From an uncultured Lachnospiraceae bacterium (lineage in GTDB: Bacteria; Bacillota; Clostridia; Lachnospirales; Lachnospiraceae), in the NCBI GenBank assembly GCA_948688495.1, contig CAPQSW010000003.1:1-25977 (forward strand): a stretch of 25,977 bases of DNA, given 5' to 3'. The notes beneath the pieces were generated by a model. It was not told where the DNA came from. It was given only the letters and a program-made list of their open reading frames with translations, and made no database searches. Below are positions 1 to 6,752 of this stretch, piece after piece; within the stretch, counting starts at the first letter, position 1; each line of letters begins with the position of its first letter. Position numbers and translations under genes: made by a program.

Positions 1-604
1 TTTTTTAGGAAGGAATGTCTGGTGGGGATGGAGGGGTAGGTTATTAGGGGGGTATTATTGTTAGAGGCACAGAATTCAGCCAATATAGTCAATGACAGGA
101 ACGCTTTTATTATGAGCAAAGCTTCATACCAAAAAAAGTATGATACCAATACGGATGAAACTATTAAGATCGGTATTGTTACGGTGTGCAAAATTTGTAT
201 ATAAATCAGGCATTAAAACAGCTTAAAAGTAATTATGAGCGGCCTGACAGTTCTACAGATAAATTGCGTGATTACAACGGGGAATCAGTAGAACATCCGG
301 TTGATGATGACAGAAATAGCAATTATCCTAAAATATTTAATGGGAAAATTGCATCATCAAATACGGTGTTGAAGAATCCCATGAAACGTGATATGTTAAA
401 GAAAGAGCATTGTATATGCAATCGAAATGGAAACATCTGGAATTGCATATACTCTTTAATCGAGTGGATGTCTACATAGGGGTTAGGGGGGATGCTGGCA
501 ATGGCTATCCTCGATATTGCTGTAGATTTCATAAAATATCCATTTGTAAATACAAAAGCAGTGTAGTAGAATGTGTGTAGCCGGATGGAAGAAGGTAGGA
601 TATT
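1..604. other. Upstream region without a supportable gene
   Basis: I see no gene here that I can support. Short open stretches exist at 58-204 (48 codons from a TTG), 186-479 (97 codons from a GTG) and 494-568 (ATG, 24 codons). None has a good ribosome binding site together with a recognisable family. They sit in different frames and may be debris of a decayed gene. The stretch contains two G6 runs (47-52 and near 488). A weak promoter-like sequence lies at its 3' end, just before the first real gene. Confidence 0.5.
544..572 (+). promoter_or_regulatory. Possible weak sigma-A-type promoter for the first gene
   Basis: TTGTAA and TAGAAT are separated by exactly 17 bases, and transcription would start about 25 bases before the GTG at 605. 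The -35 box matches the consensus at four of six positions and the -10 at five of six. In AT-rich DNA such matches arise by chance, so this is only a candidate. Confidence 0.3.
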
Positions 605-1864
605 GTGGAAAGGATTTTGATATTTGGGGCCGGAGGGTTTGGCAGAGAAGTACAGTGGCTGATAGAACGTATTAATCAGAAAGAGCCGACATGGCAAATT
701 GAAGGCTATTTGGACGATGGGGTGGAGCCGCAGACAGAGATTAATGGTTACAAAGTCCTGGGAGGCATGGATAAGTTAAAAGAATATGACAGTACTATGG
801 CAGTGGTGGTTGCAGTTGGTTCTGCTAATATAAGAGAGAAGATTGTAGCGGAGATAAAAAAGATAGGAGAATTTAAATTTCCGAATTTAGTTGACCCGGA
901 TGTACATATGTCAGAGTTTGTGTCAATGGGCGATGGAAATATTATTTGTGCAGGGAATATTCTGACAGTGAATATCTGCCTGGGCGATTTTGTGATAATA
1001 AATCTGTCTTCTACCGTAGGTCATGATGCGGTTTTAGAATCTTTCGTTACCGTTTATCCTGGAGTTAACATTTCAGGGAATGTCCGTATAGGGCGAAGGT
1101 CTGAGATAGGAACTGGCAGTAAGATTATTCAGGGTGTTGCCATTGGGAAAAACACTGTTATTGGGGCAGGAGCTGCTGTTGTGCGCAATATACCTTCAGA
1201 TTGTGTTGCAATGGGGATACCTGCAAAGCCTGCAAAATTACCGGGGGGGGGGTATAAAAAACTCCTAATAGTGGGAAGTAGTGGGCATGGAAGGGTAATA
1301 AAGGATTTGGCTTCCAGAATAGATTATTACCAGAGTATATGGTTTGGGGATGATGATTTAAAGTTGCGAGGGAGTTCTGCTGTAATAGGGACCAGCGAAG
1401 ATGTTTTTCGTTATAAGGATGAATATGATGTGTTTGTTGCGATTGGAAATAAAGATATCCGCAGGCGTTTGCAGGAAGCGTATGAAGCAGCAGGCGTTTT
1501 TATGGTATCTCTTATCCATCCCGAGGCAGTTATTCCCGATGAGATACCGCAGATTGGAGCGGGTACAGTTGTTATGGCCGGGGCAGCCATCCAAACGGGC
1601 GTAATGTTAGGAAAAGGCGTTATTGTAAATACTTCTGCGTCCATAGACCACGATTGCCAGATTGGGGATTATGTACATATTGCAGTAGGCGCTCATCTGG
1701 CAGGAAATGTTAAGGTTGGAAATGGCGCCTGGATAGGCGCAGGTGCAGTGATAAGCAATGATGTCAGCATTTGTGAAAATGTTACAGTGGGTGCCGGGGC
1801 AGCAGTGGTAAAGGATATTGTAGAGAGTGGTACTTATGTGGGGGTTCCGGCAAGGAAAGTTTAA
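605..1864 (+). CDS. Fused tandem NeuD/PglD-type sugar acetyltransferase (two complete units)
   Basis: The 419-residue protein holds two full NeuD/PglD-type units. Each has an N-terminal Rossmann-like part (GAGGFGREV near residue 8; VGSSGHGRV near 225) followed by a left-handed beta-helix of hexapeptide repeats. The likely catalytic His-Asp pairs lie in VGHDAV and in IDHDCQ. Family members acetylate an amino or hydroxyl group of a nucleotide sugar with acetyl-CoA in the cytosol, and a single unit is normally about 210 residues, so this is a head-to-tail fusion. The joint is P213-G214-G215-G216, encoded by a G10 run at 1243-1252; both other frames stop right after it. The GTG start is chosen for the GGTAGGA four bases upstream and the immediate family N-terminus (MERILIFG). 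Substrates are unknown. A neighbouring PglC-type gene suggests a bacillosamine-like diamino sugar for one unit, but no C4 aminotransferase/dehydratase pair is in the window. Confidence 0.88.
   Translation: MERILIFGAGGFGREVQWLIERINQKEPTWQIEGYLDDGVEPQTEINGYKVLGGMDKLKEYDSTMAVVVAVGSANIREKIVAEIKKIGEFKFPNLVDPDVHMSEFVSMGDGNIICAGNILTVNICLGDFVIINLSSTVGHDAVLESFVTVYPGVNISGNVRIGRRSEIGTGSKIIQGVAIGKNTVIGAGAAVVRNIPSDCVAMGIPAKPAKLPGGGYKKLLIVGSSGHGRVIKDLASRIDYYQSIWFGDDDLKLRGSSAVIGTSEDVFRYKDEYDVFVAIGNKDIRRRLQEAYEAAGVFMVSLIHPEAVIPDEIPQIGAGTVVMAGAAIQTGVMLGKGVIVNTSASIDHDCQIGDYVHIAVGAHLAGNVKVGNGAWIGAGAVISNDVSICENVTVGAGAAVVKDIVESGTYVGVPARKV
1243..1252 (+). repeat. G10 homopolymer at the fusion joint (candidate slippage site)
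   Basis: Ten consecutive G encode the Gly-Gly-Gly linker of the acetyltransferase fusion. With nine G the frame ends at TAA 1266-1268, giving a 220-residue single-unit protein. With eleven G it ends at TAA 1255-1257, giving 217 residues. Only lengths of 10 (plus or minus multiples of 3) give the fused protein. Confidence 0.9.
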
Positions 1865-1888
1865 TAATCAGGTGAAGAAGGGACATTT

Positions 1889-2554
1889 ATGAAAAAAATA
1901 TTAATAGTAGCGCCTCATGCGGATGATGAGGTATTAGGTGTAGGCGGGACAATAGCAAAAAATGTCACAGAAGGGAATGAAGTCTATGTTTGTGTGGTGA
2001 CCCATGGAGTGGAACCATTATTTTCAAAAGAAACGGAGAGGCAGGTTAGGGAGGAAACCTTAAAAGCACATGAATTATTGGGAATTAAGAAGACATATTT
2101 TCTGGAATATCCGGCGGTGATGTTAGAGCAGGTAGAACGTTATAAATTAAATGGAAGCATTTTGGATGTTGTGCAGAAAATAGAACCGGATGAAGTCTAT
2201 ATTCCCCATGTGGGAGATATGCAGAAGGACCATCAGATTGTGAATGAGGCCGTTATGGTAGCGGTGCGGCCAAAATATGAACACAAAGTCTATGCCGTGT
2301 ATGCCTATGAGACTTTGTCGGAGACAGAGTGGAACATACCCAATACAATAAATGCATTTATTCCCACTGTGTATCATGATATCAGTGGTTTTTTAGAGAA
2401 GAAGAAGCAGGCGTTATCCTGCTTTAAGACACAGCTGTCAGAGTTTCCTAATCCGCGTTCCCTTAAAGCAGTAGATGCACTTGCGAAGTATCGGGGGAGT
2501 ACAGCAGGAGTTAGGGCAGCAGAGGCGTTTGTGCTGATTCGGGAGATACGCTAA
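1889..2554 (+). CDS. PIG-L/LmbE-type N-acetyl sugar deacetylase
   Basis: This 221-residue protein is a PIG-L/LmbE (MshB-like) zinc-dependent deacetylase, a family that removes N-acetyl groups from GlcNAc-type sugars. The family motif PHADDE is at residues 9-14, giving His10 and Asp13 as zinc ligands and Asp12 as the likely general base. The third ligand is likely His115 in the segment HVGDMQKDH (107-115). Length is normal and there is no signal peptide, so it acts in the cytosol on a nucleotide- or lipid-linked sugar. It starts at an ATG with GAAGAAGGGA upstream, 24 bases after the acetyltransferase, and its stop is one base from the next ATG. Sitting between an acetyltransferase and a formyltransferase, it could free an amine for formylation; that role is inference. 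Confidence 0.88.
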   Translation: MKKILIVAPHADDEVLGVGGTIAKNVTEGNEVYVCVVTHGVEPLFSKETERQVREETLKAHELLGIKKTYFLEYPAVMLEQVERYKLNGSILDVVQKIEPDEVYIPHVGDMQKDHQIVNEAVMVAVRPKYEHKVYAVYAYETLSETEWNIPNTINAFIPTVYHDISGFLEKKKQALSCFKTQLSEFPNPRSLKAVDALAKYRGSTAGVRAAEAFVLIREIR

Positions 2555-2555
2555 C

Positions 2556-3167
2556 ATGACACAACAGAGTAGAATGAGAATATTAAATTTAGGATTGAAA
2601 AGAATATTTGATTTTGTAGTAAGTGCATTAGGGCTTATAATATTATTTCCTATTCTGGTGATTACAGTGTTGCTTATAAAAACCACGATGCCGGGGAGGA
2701 TTTTTTTTCGGCAAGAAAGAGTGGGAAAGGGAAAAAGGGTATTTTATATACTTAAATTCAGGACTATGAAAGAAGATAGGCAGGCAGAGGAGACACATGA
2801 TTTTTCAAAAGATTCGGAGAGGTTGACAAGAACTGGAAATGTTTTGCGAAGACTGAAGATTGATGAACTGCCTCAGTTATGGAATGTTTTTGTTGGTGAT
2901 ATGAGTCTGGTTGGACCGAGACCAACGGTAATAGAACAGGTGGAACAGTATGATGAATTTCAGATGCGCAGGCTGGAAATGCGTCCTGGGATGACCGGGC
3001 TTGCACAAGTGAATGGAAATGTGTCCCTGACCTGGGATGAGAGAATTGTGTATGATGTAACGTACATAGAAAAATTTTCTATTTTTATGGATCTGGCAAT
3101 TATGGCAAAAACGTTTTTGGTTATAATTTTTGGCGAGCAGAAATTTCGGAAGGAGTGCAAGAAGTAA
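2556..3167 (+). CDS. PglC-type phosphoglycosyl transferase (initiating sugar transferase)
   Basis: This is a small monotopic phosphoglycosyl transferase of the bacterial sugar transferase family (PF02397), 203 residues like PglC. It would move a sugar-1-phosphate from a UDP-sugar to undecaprenyl phosphate at the inner face of the membrane, the first committed step of repeat-unit assembly. Visible features are one hydrophobic segment at about 18-42 with the Pro32 kink expected of a re-entrant helix, FRQERVG at 51-57, KFRTM at 67-71, the catalytic Asp103-Glu104 dyad in IDELPQLWN, and DMSLVGPRP at 115-123. It follows the deacetylase by one base and shares TAATG with the next gene. It is the only initiating transferase in the window. 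The sugar used cannot be read from sequence. Confidence 0.92.
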   Translation: MTQQSRMRILNLGLKRIFDFVVSALGLIILFPILVITVLLIKTTMPGRIFFRQERVGKGKRVFYILKFRTMKEDRQAEETHDFSKDSERLTRTGNVLRRLKIDELPQLWNVFVGDMSLVGPRPTVIEQVEQYDEFQMRRLEMRPGMTGLAQVNGNVSLTWDERIVYDVTYIEKFSIFMDLAIMAKTFLVIIFGEQKFRKECKK

Positions 3168-4066
3168 TGAAGACAGTTGTGATCGGTTCTGTGGTTTCCA
3201 GCGAGGTTGTATTGCAGAAAATGATTGATTTGAACTATCCGGTATCTTATGTATTTTCTTTGGATGAACAATATTCTGAAAATGTATCTGGTTACCGGCC
3301 GATACATATTTTGGCACAGCAGAATGGTATACCATATAAAACGTTCCATAAAATAGAAGAATCAGAAAATGTAGAGATTATTCGAGAACTGAAACCAGAG
3401 TATATATTTGTTGTGGGCTTGTCACAATTGGTAAAAAGAGATATACTAGATGCAGCGTCAAAAGGCGTGGTTGGTTTTCATCCCACACCGCTTCCTAAAT
3501 TTCGTGGACGTGCAGCTATGGTATGGCAGGTCTTACTTGGAGTGCATGAGACGAAATGCACTATGTTTTTATTGGATGAGGGAATGGATTCCGGGGATAT
3601 CCTGATTCAGGAGCCTTATCTTATTGAAGATACAGATTATGCGGCGGATATTGAAAGGAAATTGTGTGATGCAATTGGACGTATGACGGAAAAGCTTCTA
3701 CCGCAGCTTTTAGATGGGAGCATTCAGTCCAGGAAACAGAATGAGGAGGAAGCCACTTATCTATTGAAGCGGACTCCTGAGGATGGCAGGATTGACTGGA
3801 AAGAGCCGGCAGAGAAGATTCAGCGGCTGATACGGGCGGTTTCGAAACCATATCCGGGGGCATTCAGTGATTACGATGGAAAGCATAAAGTGATATTCTG
3901 GAAAGCAGACTATCTGGAAAATAAGAAATATTATGGAATAAGCGGGCAGATTGCGGAAGTGACAGAGGATTATTTTGATATTGTCTGTGAGGATGGGCTG
4001 CTTCGGGTGTATGAGTATGAGAATCAGGACAATGCGAGGATGATTGTTGGACATAAGTTTCAATGA
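3167..4066 (+). CDS. Sugar N-formyltransferase (methionyl-tRNA formyltransferase-like)
   Basis: The 299-residue protein belongs to the formyltransferase fold that uses N10-formyltetrahydrofolate. Its context in a glycan locus points to a sugar N-formyltransferase, such as those making N-formyl amino sugars, rather than the tRNA enzyme. The core is at 100-145: GFHPTPLPKFRGRA gives the catalytic His105, and GMDSGD gives Asp141. The usual catalytic Asn two residues before the His (INxHPSLLP type) is Gly103 here. I believe this GFHP form occurs in a subgroup of the family. A C-terminal FMT-like domain follows from about residue 200. I chose the ATG that overlaps the preceding stop as TAATG; a GTG 12 bases upstream is in frame but coincides with the ribosome binding site. 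It probably formylates the amine exposed by the deacetylase (inference). Confidence 0.85.
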   Translation: MKTVVIGSVVSSEVVLQKMIDLNYPVSYVFSLDEQYSENVSGYRPIHILAQQNGIPYKTFHKIEESENVEIIRELKPEYIFVVGLSQLVKRDILDAASKGVVGFHPTPLPKFRGRAAMVWQVLLGVHETKCTMFLLDEGMDSGDILIQEPYLIEDTDYAADIERKLCDAIGRMTEKLLPQLLDGSIQSRKQNEEEATYLLKRTPEDGRIDWKEPAEKIQRLIRAVSKPYPGAFSDYDGKHKVIFWKADYLENKKYYGISGQIAEVTEDYFDIVCEDGLLRVYEYENQDNARMIVGHKFQ

Positions 4067-4162
4067 GATAGGTTTAGCAGCAGATAAAATATATTGTAAT
4101 TGCAGTATATTAGTGGCCGGAGAAAAGAGGAAACGTAAAAGCGTAGGAGTGAATATATTTAT
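4067..4162. other. Intergenic gap with an RNA hairpin (4088-4111)
   Basis: Twenty-two bases after the formyltransferase stop lies an imperfect 24-base palindrome. As RNA it forms ten uninterrupted pairs because the two DNA mismatches become G-U pairs, with an AAUU loop. The stem is AT-rich and no U-run follows, so it is not a standard terminator. It could stabilise an mRNA end or modulate the following genes. I see no clear promoter in the gap. Confidence 0.4.
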
Positions 4163-4780
4163 ATGTGTAAAATAGGAGTCCTTGATTATGGAATGGGAAA
4201 TGTCGGTTCCATTAAAAATATGTTAAGACGCGTGTCGCGATGCGAAATCATAGATGTGCGAGATCCTAAAGATATGGAAGGTATCCATAAGATGATTCTT
4301 CCAGGGGTTGGTTCCTTTGATGCAGGTATGGAGTTATTGCAATCCAAGGGTATGGCAGAAGGGATCAGAGATTTTGCAATAACCAAGAAAAAACCAATAT
4401 TGGGGATATGCCTTGGAATGCAGTTTCTTGGGAATGGGAGTGAGGAAGGGAAGAAAAAGGGACTTGGTTTGTTAGATTTTGATGTGCTCCGATTTCGAAC
4501 AGAGGGCATCAAGATTCCTCATATGGGATGGAACTATGTTCAAATCGAAAAAGAGGTTCCATTGTTTGAAGGGATAGAAGGTTCGGAAAACAGATATTAT
4601 TTTGTTCATTCATATCATGCGGTTTGCAGAGAGAAAGAAATCTCTGCGATGAGCAGCGAATACGGATATCGTTTCACAGCAGCGGTTGCAAAAGAAAACA
4701 TATATGGTGTACAGTTTCACCCTGAAAAATCACATGCATATGGGATGAAGATTATGAAGAATTTTGCGGAGGTATGTTAG
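4163..4780 (+). CDS. hisH2: HisH-like glutamine amidotransferase of the WbpG amidination system
   Basis: This 205-residue class I glutamine amidotransferase resembles HisH. The catalytic triad is visible: Cys83 in GICLGMQ, and His186 and Glu188 in VQFHPEK. It hydrolyses glutamine and passes ammonia through its HisF-like partner. It is not a histidine biosynthesis gene here: no other his genes are near, and it is followed directly by the HisF-like gene and a WbpG-type amidotransferase, the trio known from P. aeruginosa O5 antigen and related loci. The AGGAG ribosome binding site lies 13 bases before the ATG, a rather long spacing, but no better in-frame start exists. The stop codon abuts the next ATG. 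Confidence 0.9.
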   Translation: MCKIGVLDYGMGNVGSIKNMLRRVSRCEIIDVRDPKDMEGIHKMILPGVGSFDAGMELLQSKGMAEGIRDFAITKKKPILGICLGMQFLGNGSEEGKKKGLGLLDFDVLRFRTEGIKIPHMGWNYVQIEKEVPLFEGIEGSENRYYFVHSYHAVCREKEISAMSSEYGYRFTAAVAKENIYGVQFHPEKSHAYGMKIMKNFAEVC

Positions 4781-5557
4781 ATGCTGATAAGACCTAGAGT
4801 GATTCCAAGTCTGCTTATACAGGACGGTGGACTTGTAAAGACAAAGCAGTTTAAAAATCCAGAGTATCTGGGAGATCCAATAAATGCCGTTAAGATATTT
4901 AATGAAAAAGGTGTGGATGAACTGTGCATTATGGATATTTCAAAGGATAGGTACAGCAGAGGGCCGGATTTTGGACTTCTGGAAGAAATAGCGTCAGAAG
5001 CATTTATGCCGCTTGCCTATGGTGGAGGAATCAGAAATCTTGACGATGCAAAAAAGATATTTCGAATCGGCTTTGAAAAGGTTATTCTTAACAGGGTACT
5101 TGCGGAAAATGAAATGCTTGCAAGCGATATTATTCGCTTATTCGGTTCGCAGAGCGTGATAGCTTCAATTGATATTAAGAAGTCTTTTTTTGGAGGATAT
5201 ACAGTATATACAAATTCGGCGAGAACAATTGTTTGTAAAGATCCCCTTGGGTGGGCGAAAAAAGTTGAGAGATTGGGAGCAGGAGAAATTCTGCTTAGTA
5301 ATATAGACCACGAAGGGATGCAGAATGGATTTGAACTTGGAATTGTCCGGCAAATTGCGGATAATGCAGAAATTCCAGTCATTGCGTGCGGTGGGGCAAG
5401 GAATGTCAACGACTTGTTCTTGGCATTAAGGGATGGGCACTCAGATGCGGTAAGTGCAGGAAGTATGTTTGTATATTATGGTGATAAGAAAGGGATACTT
5501 ATTAATTTTCCGACTGAGGAAGAATTAATAGAGAAAGGAGTATATAATTATGAATGA
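4781..5557 (+). CDS. hisF2: HisF-like cyclase-fold partner (HisF2) of the WbpG amidination system
   Basis: This is a HisF-type TIM barrel of 258 residues. It keeps phosphate-binding glycine loops (GGGIRN near 86; ACGGARN in the second half) and the second catalytic aspartate region (SIDIKK near 129). The first catalytic aspartate of true HisF, in the N-terminal CLDV motif (Asp11 of the Thermotoga enzyme), is replaced: the segment reads IPSLLIQDGG with Leu12 at that place. That fits a protein that no longer makes the imidazole ring and serves only as an ammonia channel from HisH to WbpG, as proposed for HisF2 proteins. It starts directly at the HisH stop (TAGATG) behind GGAGG, and overlaps the next gene by eight bases. 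Confidence 0.9.
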   Translation: MLIRPRVIPSLLIQDGGLVKTKQFKNPEYLGDPINAVKIFNEKGVDELCIMDISKDRYSRGPDFGLLEEIASEAFMPLAYGGGIRNLDDAKKIFRIGFEKVILNRVLAENEMLASDIIRLFGSQSVIASIDIKKSFFGGYTVYTNSARTIVCKDPLGWAKKVERLGAGEILLSNIDHEGMQNGFELGIVRQIADNAEIPVIACGGARNVNDLFLALRDGHSDAVSAGSMFVYYGDKKGILINFPTEEELIEKGVYNYE

Positions 5558-6671
5558 ATATAAGATATGTACCCGGTGTATTATGGATACATCAGACCCA
5601 TTAATTTATTTCGACAAAAACGGCGTATGCAATCATTGCCACAAATATGATAGGAATGTCAAATCGTTTGGTTACAAAGGGAAGGAGACTGATATTGAAA
5701 GGGACAGGCTGATAAAGAAAATAAAAGAGTATGGGAAGGGCAGAGAATATGATTGTATACTAGGAATATCTGGTGGTGTAGATAGTGCATATCTGGCATA
5801 TTTGGCTTATAAGTATCATCTCAGGGTTTTGGCTATTCATGTGGATGCGGGATGGAATTCAGAGATTGCTGTATCAAATATACAGAAAATGTGTAAATCC
5901 TTAAATATGGATTTACATACAATTGTTATAAACTGGTCTGCGATGAAGGAACTACAGAGGGCCTATATGTTCTCGGGACTGCCTAATTTAGATGTCCCGC
6001 AAGATCATGTATTTGTTGCAGCAGTATATGAATATGCAAAAAAATATAATATCCGGTATATGTTGAATGGCAGCAATTTAGCTACTGAAGGAATCTTGCC
6101 AACGGCATGGGGATATTCTTCGGTTGATTTCAAATGTATGAAAAGCGTATATAGAAAATGTGGGCGTGGAAAGAGAATTTTCAATAAATATCCGCATTTT
6201 GGGTTATTGAAATATTTCTATTTTCAGAAAAGGATAGAAAGAGTAAATTTGCTGAATTATGTACCATATTCTAAGAAGGAAGCGATAGAGACGTTAGAGA
6301 AGGAATTTGACTGGAAATACTATGGCGGAAAACATTACGAATCAAGGTTTACAAAATTTTTCCAGTCCTACTATCTGCCAGAAAAATTTGGATATGATAA
6401 GCAGCGTGCCCACCTTTCAAGTCTTGTTGTCGGTGGGGAAATGACACGGGATCAAGCGCTTAAGGAAATGGCGGATACGTCTGGATATACGGAGGCACAG
6501 ATGCTGGAGGACAAAGAGTATATTTTGAAGAAACTGGATATTTCAGAGCAACAGTGGAATGAAATTATGAAATCTCCGAATAAAACGGAAATGGATTACG
6601 CCAACAATCAAAGATGGGTTCGTTTTCTATCAAATACGAAAAGAAAACTCCACGATAAAAATAGAATTTGA
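5550..6671 (+). CDS. wbpG: WbpG/PseA-type N-acetyl sugar amidotransferase
   Basis: This 373-residue protein has the pattern of the WbpG/PseA family: two Cys pairs (Cys7/Cys10 in ICTRC, Cys27/Cys30 in VCNHC) that may bind zinc, then an ATP-pyrophosphatase loop SGGVDS at 74-79. The family activates an N-acetyl group with ATP and, with ammonia from HisH/HisF, turns it into an acetamidino group. In P. aeruginosa O5 the product is the 3-acetamidino mannuronic acid residue. Here wbpA, wbpI, wbpD, wbpE and wbpB lie downstream, so the same substrate is likely. An AGGAG eight to nine bases before the ATG lies inside the end of the HisF-like gene, so the trio is translated as a unit. Confidence 0.92.
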   Translation: MNEYKICTRCIMDTSDPLIYFDKNGVCNHCHKYDRNVKSFGYKGKETDIERDRLIKKIKEYGKGREYDCILGISGGVDSAYLAYLAYKYHLRVLAIHVDAGWNSEIAVSNIQKMCKSLNMDLHTIVINWSAMKELQRAYMFSGLPNLDVPQDHVFVAAVYEYAKKYNIRYMLNGSNLATEGILPTAWGYSSVDFKCMKSVYRKCGRGKRIFNKYPHFGLLKYFYFQKRIERVNLLNYVPYSKKEAIETLEKEFDWKYYGGKHYESRFTKFFQSYYLPEKFGYDKQRAHLSSLVVGGEMTRDQALKEMADTSGYTEAQMLEDKEYILKKLDISEQQWNEIMKSPNKTEMDYANNQRWVRFLSNTKRKLHDKNRI

Positions 6672-6752
6672 ACTAAATTATATAGAAAACTGTGAAATGC
6701 CCTGGTGTTAAAGCAAGGGATAAAATATAATTAGGATATGGGAGAGAGGATT

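Noticed and set aside
186..479. 97-codon open frame from a GTG upstream of the locus
   Set aside because: No ribosome binding site, no family resemblance and a low-complexity polar composition; more likely chance or remnant.
323..697. 124-codon minus-strand frame
   Set aside because: It overlaps the start of the well-supported acetyltransferase gene and shows no domain.
4163..5557. HisH and HisF as histidine biosynthesis genes
   Set aside because: No other his genes are present, the HisF lacks its first catalytic Asp, and wbpG follows directly; the amidination role explains all three.
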